Shown here piece by piece: positions 42,420 through 49,992 of a stretch of DNA of 64,000 nucleotides. Source of the stretch: Bradyrhizobium sp. Ec3.3 (GTDB lineage: Bacteria; Pseudomonadota; Alphaproteobacteria; Rhizobiales; Xanthobacteraceae); the NCBI RefSeq assembly GCF_000472925.1, contig NZ_KI421479.1, positions 214,791 through 278,790 of the forward strand, read 5' to 3'. The number at the start of each line of letters is the position of its first letter. Positions within the stretch are counted from its first letter, which is position 1. Under the pieces are notes generated by a model that worked only from the letters and a program-made list of their open reading frames with translations, did no database searches and had not been told where the DNA came from. Made by a program: the position numbers and the translations under genes.

Positions 42420-44228
42420 CTAGGCGGTTGCACTGACAGGTGCCAGCGGCAGGGGGCCGGCGTCGTGGTGCTGCAGGCGGAAGAACGAGGCGTAGCGGCC
42501 GGAACGGCGCAGCAGTTCGTCGTGCCGTCCGCGCTCGACGATCTCGCCGCCCTCGATCACCAGGATGGCGTCCGCGTGCATGATGGTGTGCAGGCGATGC
42601 GCGATCACGATGGTGGTGCGGTTCCGGCAGAGATGCTCGATCGCCTCCTGCACTTGCTTCTCGGACTCGGAGTCGAGCGCCGCAGTGGCTTCGTCGAGTA
42701 GGATGATCGGAGCGTTCTTGAGCAGCGCACGGGCGACGGCGATGCGCTGGCGCTGGCCACCGGAAAGCTGCGTGCCGTGCTCGCCGACCGGCGTATCGTA
42801 GCCGAGCGGGAAGCTCATGATGAAATCGTGGGCGCAGGCCGCCTTGGCGGCATCGATGATCTCGTCTTCCGTCGCGTCTCGCCTGCCGAAGGCGATGTTG
42901 TTGCGGATCGTGTCGCGGAACAAATAGACGTCCTGGCCGACATAGGCGGTCTGCGCGCGCAGCGACTTGCGCGACACCGACGTGATCGACTGGCCGTCGA
43001 TCAGGATGTCGCCCTGCGTCACCTCGTAGAAGCGCAGCAGCAGCGCCAGCACGGTCGACTTGCCGCCGCCGGAGGGGCCTACCAGTGCGGTGACCTTGCC
43101 GGGCTCGGCAGTGAAGCTCATGCGGTTGAGCACGGTCTCGCCAGCGCGGTAGGCGAAGCTGACATCGTTGAGCTCGATCCGCGCATCAGACAGTTTCAGC
43201 GCCGGCTTGTCGTCATCGTTTTGCTCGCTCGCCGGGCTGTCGATGACCTCGAGCAGCATGCGCGCGCCGACGAGCTGGCTGTTGAGGTCGATGTTGAGCC
43301 GCGCCAGCCGCTTGGCCGGCTCGGTCGCCATCAGGAAGGCGGTCATGAAGGAGAAGAACTGGCCGGGCGTGGCGCCGAGCGCGACCACGCTGTAGCCGCC
43401 ATAGAGCAGACAGCCGGCGACCGCGAAGCCGCCCAGCATCTCCATCAGCGGATTGGAGCGGTTGGCGACGCGCGCCATCTTGTTGGCGTTGCGCTCGACG
43501 ACACTGATGTTCTCGTCGATGCGGCTTTGCATCGCATCTTCAAGCGTAAACGCCTTGACCGTGCGGATGCCTTGCAGCGATTCTTGCATCGTCTCCAGAA
43601 TGTCGGCGGTGCCGGTGAACTGGTTGTAGGCGAGGCCCTTGATGCGCTTGACCAGCCTGCGCAGCACCAGCATCGCTGGGGGCACCGCGACGAGGCCTAT
43701 GAACGACATCAGCGGGTCCTGCCACACCATCACGCCGATCATGGCGAGCAGCATCAACAGGTCGCGCCCGACGGCATTGACCAGCATATTGAGAACGTCG
43801 GTGATGGATTTGGCGCCGGCGGTCAGGCGCGCCAGGAATTCCGAGGAGTGCCGCTCGGAGAAGAAGCCGATGCTTTCGCGCATCAGCTTGGCGAAGAGCT
43901 GCCGCTGGTTGGTGGCGAGGATGGCGTTGCTGATCTTGGTCAGGATCACCATGTGGCCGTAGGTCGCCACGCCCTTGATGAACAGGAGGACGACCGTGAC
44001 GCCAGACAGCATCGCGATGCCGGGAACGTTCTTGTCGACATAGGCCTGGTTGATGACTTGGCCGAGAACGTAGGTCGCAGCCGCCGTTGCGCCGGCTGCA
44101 ACCGCCATCAACGCGAAAGCGACGAGGTAGCGCCGCCAATAGGTGATCCCCTGTTCCGTGACGAGGCGGCGAATCAGGATCGCTGCCGCATAGGGATCGT
44201 CGGTGATTTTCTTTGGAAACTGGGCCAT
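42420..44228 (-). CDS. MsbA-like ABC exporter (fused permease-ATPase)
   Basis: A 602-residue half-transporter. The first 330 residues form a type IV (exporter) membrane domain of six helices; the rest is the ATPase with GPSGGGKST (Walker A, near 384), LSGGQRQRIAVARALL (signature, near 487), and IILLDEATAALDSESE (Walker B and D-loop). It should work as a homodimer. MsbA-type proteins flip lipid A-core or lipid-linked sugars; peptide or drug export is also possible. The 117-bp gap upstream carries its promoter, and galE follows further upstream on the same strand. Its location at the edge of the polysaccharide genes favours a lipid or saccharide cargo. Confidence 0.88.
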   Translation of the reverse strand: MAQFPKKITDDPYAAAILIRRLVTEQGITYWRRYLVAFALMAVAAGATAAATYVLGQVINQAYVDKNVPGIAMLSGVTVVLLFIKGVATYGHMVILTKISNAILATNQRQLFAKLMRESIGFFSERHSSEFLARLTAGAKSITDVLNMLVNAVGRDLLMLLAMIGVMVWQDPLMSFIGLVAVPPAMLVLRRLVKRIKGLAYNQFTGTADILETMQESLQGIRTVKAFTLEDAMQSRIDENISVVERNANKMARVANRSNPLMEMLGGFAVAGCLLYGGYSVVALGATPGQFFSFMTAFLMATEPAKRLARLNIDLNSQLVGARMLLEVIDSPASEQNDDDKPALKLSDARIELNDVSFAYRAGETVLNRMSFTAEPGKVTALVGPSGGGKSTVLALLLRFYEVTQGDILIDGQSITSVSRKSLRAQTAYVGQDVYLFRDTIRNNIAFGRRDATEDEIIDAAKAACAHDFIMSFPLGYDTPVGEHGTQLSGGQRQRIAVARALLKNAPIILLDEATAALDSESEKQVQEAIEHLCRNRTTIVIAHRLHTIMHADAILVIEGGEIVERGRHDELLRRSGRYASFFRLQHHDAGPLPLAPVSATA

Positions 44229-44345
44229 CCGTAGTCCATTGACGGCTGGGGGCGAACCTGCCCGCGCGTCAGGGATCGAATGGCCTCTGTGCCCGCTCAG
44301 ACCGGGTTTTTCAAGCCCAATTAAGGACTTGCAAACCTAACGATT

Positions 44346-45359
44346 CTAGGCCGAGACCGCCTGGCGGAGCTCGCCATGGCGCTCGCGGAACAGCTGTTCC
44401 TCCCAGGCCAGCGCATGGGCCGCAATCGTCTCGAGGTTCTCGTATTGCGGCTGCCAGTCCAGCACGCTGCGGATGCGGCTGGTGTCGGCCACCATGGTCA
44501 TGATGTCGCCGGGCCGGCGCGGCGCGTACTGGACCGCAAAGCTGCGCCCCGACACGCGGCGCACGGCATCGATGGTCTCGAGCACGGAGTAACCGCGGCC
44601 ATAGCCGCAGTTCAGCGTCGTCGAGGCGCCGCCGCGGCGCAAGTAAGCAAGCGCCGAGCGATGCGCCTGCGACAGATCGGTGACGTGGATGAAGTCGCGG
44701 ATGCAGCTTCCGTCCGGTGTCGGATAGTCGGTGCCGAACACGTCGATCTTGGCGCGCTGGCCGGTTGCGGCCTCGACCGCGATCTTGAGCAGATGGGTGG
44801 CGCCGACGGTAGCAAGCCCGATGCGCGCCTGCGGATCGGCGCCGGCCACGTTGAAGTAGCGCAGGGTCACATATTGCATGCCGTAGGCCGAGGCGACGTC
44901 GTGCAGCATGATCTCCGTCATCAGCTTCGACGAGCCATAGGGCGAGAGCGGCCGCGTCGGCGCGTGCTCGGGCACCGGCACCTGATCGGGATTGCCGTAG
45001 ACGGCGGCGGTCGACGAGAAGATGAAGCGGTTGATGCCGCGCTTGACTGCGACGTTCAGCAGGTTGCGCGCGGTCATGAAGTTGTTGCGGTAGTAGCCGA
45101 GCGGATCGCGCATCGACTCCGGCACCACGACCGAGCCTGCGAAATGGATGATGCTTTCGATGTTGTGCTGGGCGATCACGCCTTCGACAAGGTTTTCGTC
45201 GCCGGCATCGCCGATGAACAGTGGCACGCCTTCCGGCAAATAAGCGGAAAAGCCGGTGGAGAGATCGTCGATCACGACCACGTCCTCGCCGGCCTCCGCC
45301 AGCGCCAGAACCGTGTGACTTCCGATATAGCCGGCACCGCCGGTAACAAGCACAGTCAT
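44346..45359 (-). CDS. galE: UDP-glucose 4-epimerase
   Basis: A 337-residue extended SDR enzyme converting UDP-glucose and UDP-galactose. The NAD loop is LVTGGAGYIGSHTVL, the serine motif is FSSTAAVYG, and YGSSK gives the catalytic Tyr and Lys. DGSCIRDFIHVTDLSQAH and GYGRGYSVLETIDAV are GalE hallmarks of the substrate site. Length is normal. In rhizobia the equivalent gene (exoB) supplies UDP-galactose for exopolysaccharide and LPS. It is divergent from lpcC with a 127-bp gap. Confidence 0.93.
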   Translation of the reverse strand: MTVLVTGGAGYIGSHTVLALAEAGEDVVVIDDLSTGFSAYLPEGVPLFIGDAGDENLVEGVIAQHNIESIIHFAGSVVVPESMRDPLGYYRNNFMTARNLLNVAVKRGINRFIFSSTAAVYGNPDQVPVPEHAPTRPLSPYGSSKLMTEIMLHDVASAYGMQYVTLRYFNVAGADPQARIGLATVGATHLLKIAVEAATGQRAKIDVFGTDYPTPDGSCIRDFIHVTDLSQAHRSALAYLRRGGASTTLNCGYGRGYSVLETIDAVRRVSGRSFAVQYAPRRPGDIMTMVADTSRIRSVLDWQPQYENLETIAAHALAWEEQLFRERHGELRQAVSA

Positions 45360-45486
45360 GATCTCACCCGTCTTCCGATCATCCGGTGATGCTAACGTTT
45401 GCGTGGTGAAGAGGGGGTATCGGCGCGGCTGAACTGGTCACTATGCTTAATGTTGCGTATAGGAGCCTCACGAAACGGAGCGTGAC

Positions 45487-46524
45487 GTGGCCAATTTCCC
45501 GGGCGATCTCGAACTGATCGTGCCAAATCTGCACAGACGCTATTCCGGCGTGACTGCGACCAACCGGATGGTCGCGCCGCGCCTGGCAAAGCTGTTTCGT
45601 GCCGCCTGGTTCGGGTCCGATGCGCCGGAGGGAGTTGCGCGGCTCGACGTTGCCGGTTTCCTGAAACTATGGCGCCGGCGGACGCCGTTGATCTTGCACG
45701 CGCGCCGCAATAACGAGATGATCGCGGGTGTATTGCTGCGCGCGCTCGGCTGGCCGTTGAAGCTGGTGTTCACGTCGGCTGCGCAGAGGCATCATAGCTG
45801 GATCACGCGCTGGCTGATCCGGAGGATGGATGCGATCATCGCAACGTCAGACATCTCGGCATCGTTCCTGAAAGTGAAGGCGACCGTCATTCCGCATGGC
45901 GTCGACACCGACGTCTATGCGCCGCCTGCGGATCGTGCCGCAGCGTTTGCCGAAAGCGGCTTGCCGGGCCGCTACGCGATCGGCTGTTTCGGCCGCGTGC
46001 GCGCGCAGAAGGGCAGCGATGTCTTCGTCGACGCGATGTGCCGCCTGTTGCCGCGCTATCCGGACTTCACCGCCGTCATCGTCGGCGCGATCACGCCGGA
46101 GCAGATGCCGTTCGCGAACGATCTGAAGAAGCGGATCGAGGCCGCCGGCCTGCAAGCGCGCATCGTCATCACCGGTGAACTGCCGATCGTACAGGTGCAG
46201 CGCTGGTACCAGCGGCTGACGATCTACGCCTTCACCTCGCGCAACGAGGGCTTTGGCCTGACGCTGATCGAGGCGATGGCGGCAGGCAGCGCGCTCGTCG
46301 CCTCACGTGCCGGCGCGGCCGAGCTCGTGGTCGAGGATGGCGTCACCGGCGTCTTGATCCGGCCGGGCGATGCGGACGCGCTGGTCGCCGCGCTCGAGCC
46401 CTTGATGCGCGATCCCGCCGCTGCGCTCGCCATGGGCGCGCGCGGGCGGGCACGGGTGCTCGCGAAGTTCAGCCTTGATGCCGAGGCGGCGCGGATCGGG
46501 GAGGTCTACCGTCCGCTGCTCTGA
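45487..46524 (+). CDS. lpcC: GT4 glycosyltransferase, LpcC-like LPS-core mannosyltransferase
   Basis: A 345-residue GT-B glycosyltransferase. It follows the Rhizobium LpcC pattern: ELIVPNLHRRYSGVTATN at the start, ILHARRNNEMIAGVLLR, LVFTSAAQRHHSWITRWLIR, VIPHGVDTDVYAPP and YAIGCFGRVRAQKGSDVF. The donor-binding ERF-like stretch is FTSRNEGFGLTLIEAMA. LpcC adds mannose to a Kdo residue of the inner core, using GDP-mannose, which manC in this region would help supply. The start is preceded by CACGAAACGGAGCGTGACGTG; an upstream ATG is not available. It is followed by structured non-coding DNA. Confidence 0.82.
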   Translation: MANFPGDLELIVPNLHRRYSGVTATNRMVAPRLAKLFRAAWFGSDAPEGVARLDVAGFLKLWRRRTPLILHARRNNEMIAGVLLRALGWPLKLVFTSAAQRHHSWITRWLIRRMDAIIATSDISASFLKVKATVIPHGVDTDVYAPPADRAAAFAESGLPGRYAIGCFGRVRAQKGSDVFVDAMCRLLPRYPDFTAVIVGAITPEQMPFANDLKKRIEAAGLQARIVITGELPIVQVQRWYQRLTIYAFTSRNEGFGLTLIEAMAAGSALVASRAGAAELVVEDGVTGVLIRPGDADALVAALEPLMRDPAAALAMGARGRARVLAKFSLDAEAARIGEVYRPLL

Positions 46525-46563
46525 ACCGGCGCTTTTAGGGCCCCGAACAAAAATGACGAAAAC

Positions 46564-46619
46564 AACCCCATGCAAAGTAGCCGAGGACGGCTGGGGTTCT
46601 ATTTCGTTTTTTACGAAAT
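46564..46619 (+). terminator. nested hairpins after lpcC, possible terminator
   Basis: The outer arms AACCCCA (46564-46570) and TGGGGTT (46592-46598) enclose a smaller hairpin (AGCCG-AGGA-CGGCT, 46579-46592, sharing one base). A second hairpin, ATTTCGT...ACGAAAT (46601-46619), has a T-run inside its loop. Together they can stop lpcC transcription, or be part of a small RNA. The lower GC here is unlike the flanking genes. Confidence 0.45.
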
Positions 46620-46722
46620 CGCTTGGCGCGTCGGGCAAATCGCCTGTAAACAGGCATCATCCAGAAATGATCGAGCCCGCGCCGTGTCACCGGCCGCCGG
46701 CTTTGTTGTTACTTCGACGTCC

Positions 46723-46751
46723 TTGACACATTGTTCATGTTTTGTTCTTAT
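46723..46751 (+). promoter_or_regulatory. sigma-70-like promoter with a LexA (SOS) box in its spacer
   Basis: TTGACA at 46723-46728 and TCTTAT at 46746-46751, 17 bases apart, make a good housekeeping promoter. Between and overlapping them is GTTC-N7-GTTC (46733-46736 and 46744-46747), the exact consensus of the alphaproteobacterial LexA box, with T-rich spacing bases as in known sites. A repressor bound here would block RNA polymerase. It lies 27-45 bases before the small gene at 46779. Confidence 0.72.
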
Positions 46752-46778
46752 TGTGCCCATCCGAGAGTGGAGATGGCC

Positions 46779-47099
46779 ATGGACAACCGCATCAACGAAA
46801 TCCGACGACTTATCAGGGCGCTACGCGTGAGCATGCTTGAGGCTGAGGCCATCATGCGTGACCAGATCAACCGGGAGGAGAGCTGCGCCTTCGTGGCGCA
46901 GGAGATCATGAAGATGCGCTCGGTCATGAGCCTGCTGGTCGAGGAGCGAACAATGCTCGGAGATACCGATCCCATCCTCGTCAACAGCTTCTTCCTTCCG
47001 CGTCGGCGGTCGGCAGTGAAGTCCGTTGCCTTGCCGGTTAAGCGCAAGCTGGCGCTGGCATCCTCTGAGAAGGCGCGGGTGCCCTCACCGGAACGCTAG
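46779..47099 (+). CDS. small helical protein under a LexA box
   Basis: A 106-residue protein of unknown function. The ATG at 46779 is favoured because GGAG ends 6 bases upstream; an in-frame ATG at 46773 would add two residues. The first 65 residues are strongly helix-prone (NRINEIRRLIRALRVSMLEA, then AFVAQEIMKMRSVMSLLVEE), followed by a hydrophobic turn NSFFLPRRR and a basic tail. No signal peptide or known domain is seen. The promoter carries a perfect LexA box, so it is probably induced by DNA damage. Its neighbours are surface-polysaccharide genes, so the role is not given by context. Confidence 0.72.
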   Translation: MDNRINEIRRLIRALRVSMLEAEAIMRDQINREESCAFVAQEIMKMRSVMSLLVEERTMLGDTDPILVNSFFLPRRRSAVKSVALPVKRKLALASSEKARVPSPER

Positions 47100-47136
47100 A
47101 TCAGCGCGCACCCGCTTCGAGTCCCCGGTTGCTTGG

Positions 47137-47421
47137 TCAGCGGCGCATCGCCGACTTGGCTCGGCGATTGTATGGCGAGCGATTTGTGGGTCTCAATGAG
47201 ATTCCCTCGCGGTGCGCCTTGCTGCGGATTGCAGTGGCGGGGCGCTGGAGCTTGATGCTCATCACGCCAGTTGGCGTGTTTCCCTTGGCCAACTGCCTGA
47301 GTTTCGACAGATCCTTATCGGACCACCGCTGGCGCGAACGGCGCTTGTAAGATGGGTTTGCCTTGCGCGGACCCTTCTTGCCGATCGGCGATCCGGGCCG
47401 TTTCCATGTTGCTCTTGCCAT
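47137..47421 (-). CDS. small basic protein with SANT/HTH-like helix region
   Basis: A 94-residue, very basic protein (many Arg and Lys). The first 30 residues are lysine/arginine-rich and probably disordered. Residues 33-75 look like a helical DNA-binding unit: RWSDKDLSKLRQLAKGNTPT, then a second helix ending in RPATAIRSKAHREGI, similar to Myb/SANT-like or HTH proteins common in rhizobia. GGAGGA precedes the ATG at a good spacing. It converges with the LexA-box gene (37-bp gap). DNA binding is an inference from charge and helix pattern. Confidence 0.68.
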   Translation of the reverse strand: MARATWKRPGSPIGKKGPRKANPSYKRRSRQRWSDKDLSKLRQLAKGNTPTGVMSIKLQRPATAIRSKAHREGISLRPTNRSPYNRRAKSAMRR

Positions 47422-47738
47422 GAACTTCCTCCGTTAAGTGCTTTGTTGAACGAAGGAATCAGTAAAATTGTTCCGAGAGGAATGTTGTGCGGCGAGAGGC
47501 ATTCGTCTCTTGCCTGTGCCGAGCCGGTGAACCGTGCTCCGCCGCATCTGCTTAGCCCTATTCCGTCATAAGACCCTCATGGTGAGGAGCGCGAAGCGCG
47601 TCGCCGAACGATGCTGCGCATCGCCAGGCGAACGTTGAAGACCCGCATGTCGCCCGCGGCCATTCTTCGAGACGCCCGCTCTCGCGGGCTCCTCAGGATG
47701 AGGGAGAGAGCCTCATGACGCAGCAGGTGGTTAGCTGC
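47422..47738. other. intergenic region with family D repeat, no gene
   Basis: About 317 bp between the small basic protein gene and waaF, both on the minus strand. The right half is filled by the repeat described in the next entry. The left part (47422-47570) must hold the promoter of the small basic gene; no site could be fixed and no gene is seen. Confidence 0.45.
47572..47706. repeat. interspersed palindrome family D
   Basis: Starts GACCCTCATGGTGAGGAGCG, with GAAGCGCG and GATGCTGCGCATC stems, and ends CATTCTTCGAGACGCCCGCT, GCGGGCTCCTCAGGATGAGG. The outer CCTCAT/ATGAGG arms are complementary. It follows waaF on the minus strand, so it could end or stabilise that message. Only one copy is in the window. 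Confidence 0.7.
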
Positions 47739-48806
47739 TCAAGTCGTGGCGCGCGCGTTTTCGCTGAGCACGCGCTCTGCGATCGCGACGACCTCGGAGG
47801 CCGCGATGTCGCGCATGCAACGATGGTCGTTCATCCGGCAGATCGTGCTCTGGCAGGGCTGGCAGGAGAGGATCGACTTGTTCTGCACGACGGTGGCGGC
47901 GAGGCCGTTGAGCGGTGCCCAGAGGTAGGGGCTGGTCGGGCCGAAGATGCCCATGGTCGGCGTGCCCAGGGCGGCTGCGATATGCATCAGCCCGGAATCG
48001 TTGGAGATGGCAACGCTGGCCGCCGCCATTGCCAGCACGCCGTTGCGCAAATCCGTCCCGGTCAGGTCGCGCACGCGTGGCCCACAGGCCGCGACGATCT
48101 CCTGGGCCATGGCCTTCTCGCCGGGGCCGCCGACCACCCAGACCTCGAGACCCTTTTCCACGAACTGGCGGGCAGCTTCCGGATAGTAGGTCCAGCGCTT
48201 GGAGGCGCCGACTGATCCCGGGCCCAATGCGACCGCGGTGACCCCGGTCAGGCCGTTCGCCTGGCGCCAGCGAGCGACGTCCTCGGCCGGGACGTGCAAC
48301 TGCGGCACCGGCCATTCCGGTGGCAGCGGCGCGCCGTCGGGCTGGGCGAGCGAGGCGTTCTTGTCGATGAAGCGGGGCAGCCGCTTCTCGCCCCAGCGCC
48401 AGCGGTTGATCAGGCCGAACCGGAACTCCCCGACAAAGCCGACGCGCTCGGGGATGCCGGCCAGCGCCGGCGCGATGGCGGCCTTCCAGGTCCGGGGCAG
48501 CACGAGCGCGGTGCCATAGTTCCGCTCGCGCAGCAGCTTTGCGAGGCCGAACTGCCTGGTCACGGCGAGCCGGCTGCGCGGCAGGTCCCACACGATCCCC
48601 TGGCGGACGCCCGGCATGTAGTCGACCAGCGGAGTGCAAAGCGGGGTGGTCAGGAGGTCGACCGGCCGATTCGGCCAGCGCTCCTTCAGGACCCGCACCA
48701 CGGTGTGGTTCCGGACAAAATCGCCGATCCACATATAGGGGATGATCAGGATAGGGCGCGTATCTGCCGGATCCTTTAATCCACTAAATTGCGAATCTAT
48801 GTTCAT
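47739..48806 (-). CDS. waaF: LPS heptosyltransferase II-like (GT9) protein
   Basis: A 355-residue GT9 transferase that adds heptose to the LPS inner core from ADP-heptose. Landmarks: LIIPYMWIGDFVRNHTVVR at the N-terminus, VALGPGSVGASKRW (the usual GxxWPKKRW-like donor stretch), ISNDSGLMHIAAALGTPTMGIFGPTSP (the strongly conserved acceptor/donor block), and a C-terminal SCQPCQSTICRMNDHRCM typical of WaaF. The start at 48806 is the first in-frame ATG of the conserved part; no strong ribosome-binding site is seen. It diverges from hldD, which makes its donor sugar, so the two directions are probably co-regulated. Confidence 0.85.
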   Translation of the reverse strand: MNIDSQFSGLKDPADTRPILIIPYMWIGDFVRNHTVVRVLKERWPNRPVDLLTTPLCTPLVDYMPGVRQGIVWDLPRSRLAVTRQFGLAKLLRERNYGTALVLPRTWKAAIAPALAGIPERVGFVGEFRFGLINRWRWGEKRLPRFIDKNASLAQPDGAPLPPEWPVPQLHVPAEDVARWRQANGLTGVTAVALGPGSVGASKRWTYYPEAARQFVEKGLEVWVVGGPGEKAMAQEIVAACGPRVRDLTGTDLRNGVLAMAAASVAISNDSGLMHIAAALGTPTMGIFGPTSPYLWAPLNGLAATVVQNKSILSCQPCQSTICRMNDHRCMRDIAASEVVAIAERVLSENARATT

Positions 48807-48998
48807 TTGTAAATGGGGCCCAAGCGATGTTGACAGGGTCCGTTCGGTAGCCGCTCTGCACAGGCAGGTAAAGGCGGGACAGTTCCGATCCCAAAACCGC
48901 TTACACTTTGGCGGATCATGCGCTACGGCAGGGCTTGCGGCGGGTTCTTGGGCAGTTTCTTGGGCGCTGAATTTGGCAAATCGGGCAGGGACGGTGGA

Positions 48999-49979
48999 AT
49001 GTTGCTGGTGACCGGCGGGGCCGGTTTTATCGGGTCGAATGTCGTGGCGGCGCTCAATGATGCGGGCCGCAGCGACGTGGTGGTCTGCGACCTGCTCGGC
49101 CACGAGGGCAAATGGCGCAACCTCGCCAAGCGACAGCTCGCCGACATCGTGCCGCCGGCCGAGCTGATCGACTGGCTGAAGGGGCGCAAGCTTGACGCCG
49201 TGATTCACCTCGGGGCCATTTCCGAGACCACCGCGACCGACGGCGATCTCGTCGTCGAGACCAATTTCCGCCTCTCTCTGCGCCTTCTGGACTGGTGCAC
49301 GGCGAATGGCGTGCCGTTCATCTACGCATCGTCGGCCGCCACCTATGGCGACGGTGAAGAAGGCTTTGGTGACGACGCCTCGCTCGCCGCGCTGAAGACA
49401 TTGCGGCCGATGAATCTCTACGGTTGGAGCAAGCATCTGTTCGACCTCGCTGTTGCCGAGCGCGTCGCGCGTGGCGACAGGCTGCCGCCGCAATGGGCGG
49501 GGCTCAAATTCTTCAACGTGTTCGGCCCGAACGAGTATCACAAGGGCGCAATGATGAGCGTGCTGGCGAAGCGCTTCGACGACATCAAGGCTGGCCACGT
49601 CGTGCAATTGTTCAAGTCGCATCGCGAGGGCATCGCCGACGGCGACCAGCGCCGTGATTTCATCTATGTCGAGGACGTCGTGCGGGTCATCATGTGGCTC
49701 CTTGCAACGCCGTCGGTCTCCGGGCTGTTCAACGTCGGAACCGGCAAGGCGCGCAGCTTCAAGGATCTGATCCTCGCGGCCTACGCCGCGCTCGGCACTA
49801 AGCCCAACATCGACTATGTCGACATGCCCGAGGCGATCCGCGGCAGCTACCAGTATTTCACCCAGAGCGAGGTCGATCGCCTGTACCGCGCCGGCTATAA
49901 CGGCGGCTTCACGGCGCTCGAAGATGCGGTGGCGGCCTATGTCAGGGGCTACCTTGATCGCTCCGACCGTTTCCGCTGA
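48999..49979 (+). CDS. hldD: ADP-L-glycero-D-manno-heptose 6-epimerase
   Basis: A 326-residue extended SDR enzyme finishing ADP-heptose synthesis by inverting C6. NADP loop LLVTGGAGFIGSNVVAALND, the HldD-type LGAISETTATDGD stretch, YASSAATYGDGEEGF, the catalytic YGWSK, and FFNVFGPNEYHKGAMMSV are characteristic. The ATG at 48999 follows CGGTGGA; the open frame begins earlier but without homology. It leads a plus-strand operon with hldE (13-bp gap) and waaL. Confidence 0.93.
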   Translation: MLLVTGGAGFIGSNVVAALNDAGRSDVVVCDLLGHEGKWRNLAKRQLADIVPPAELIDWLKGRKLDAVIHLGAISETTATDGDLVVETNFRLSLRLLDWCTANGVPFIYASSAATYGDGEEGFGDDASLAALKTLRPMNLYGWSKHLFDLAVAERVARGDRLPPQWAGLKFFNVFGPNEYHKGAMMSVLAKRFDDIKAGHVVQLFKSHREGIADGDQRRDFIYVEDVVRVIMWLLATPSVSGLFNVGTGKARSFKDLILAAYAALGTKPNIDYVDMPEAIRGSYQYFTQSEVDRLYRAGYNGGFTALEDAVAAYVRGYLDRSDRFR

Positions 49980-49992
49980 GGCGCTGAGGACC

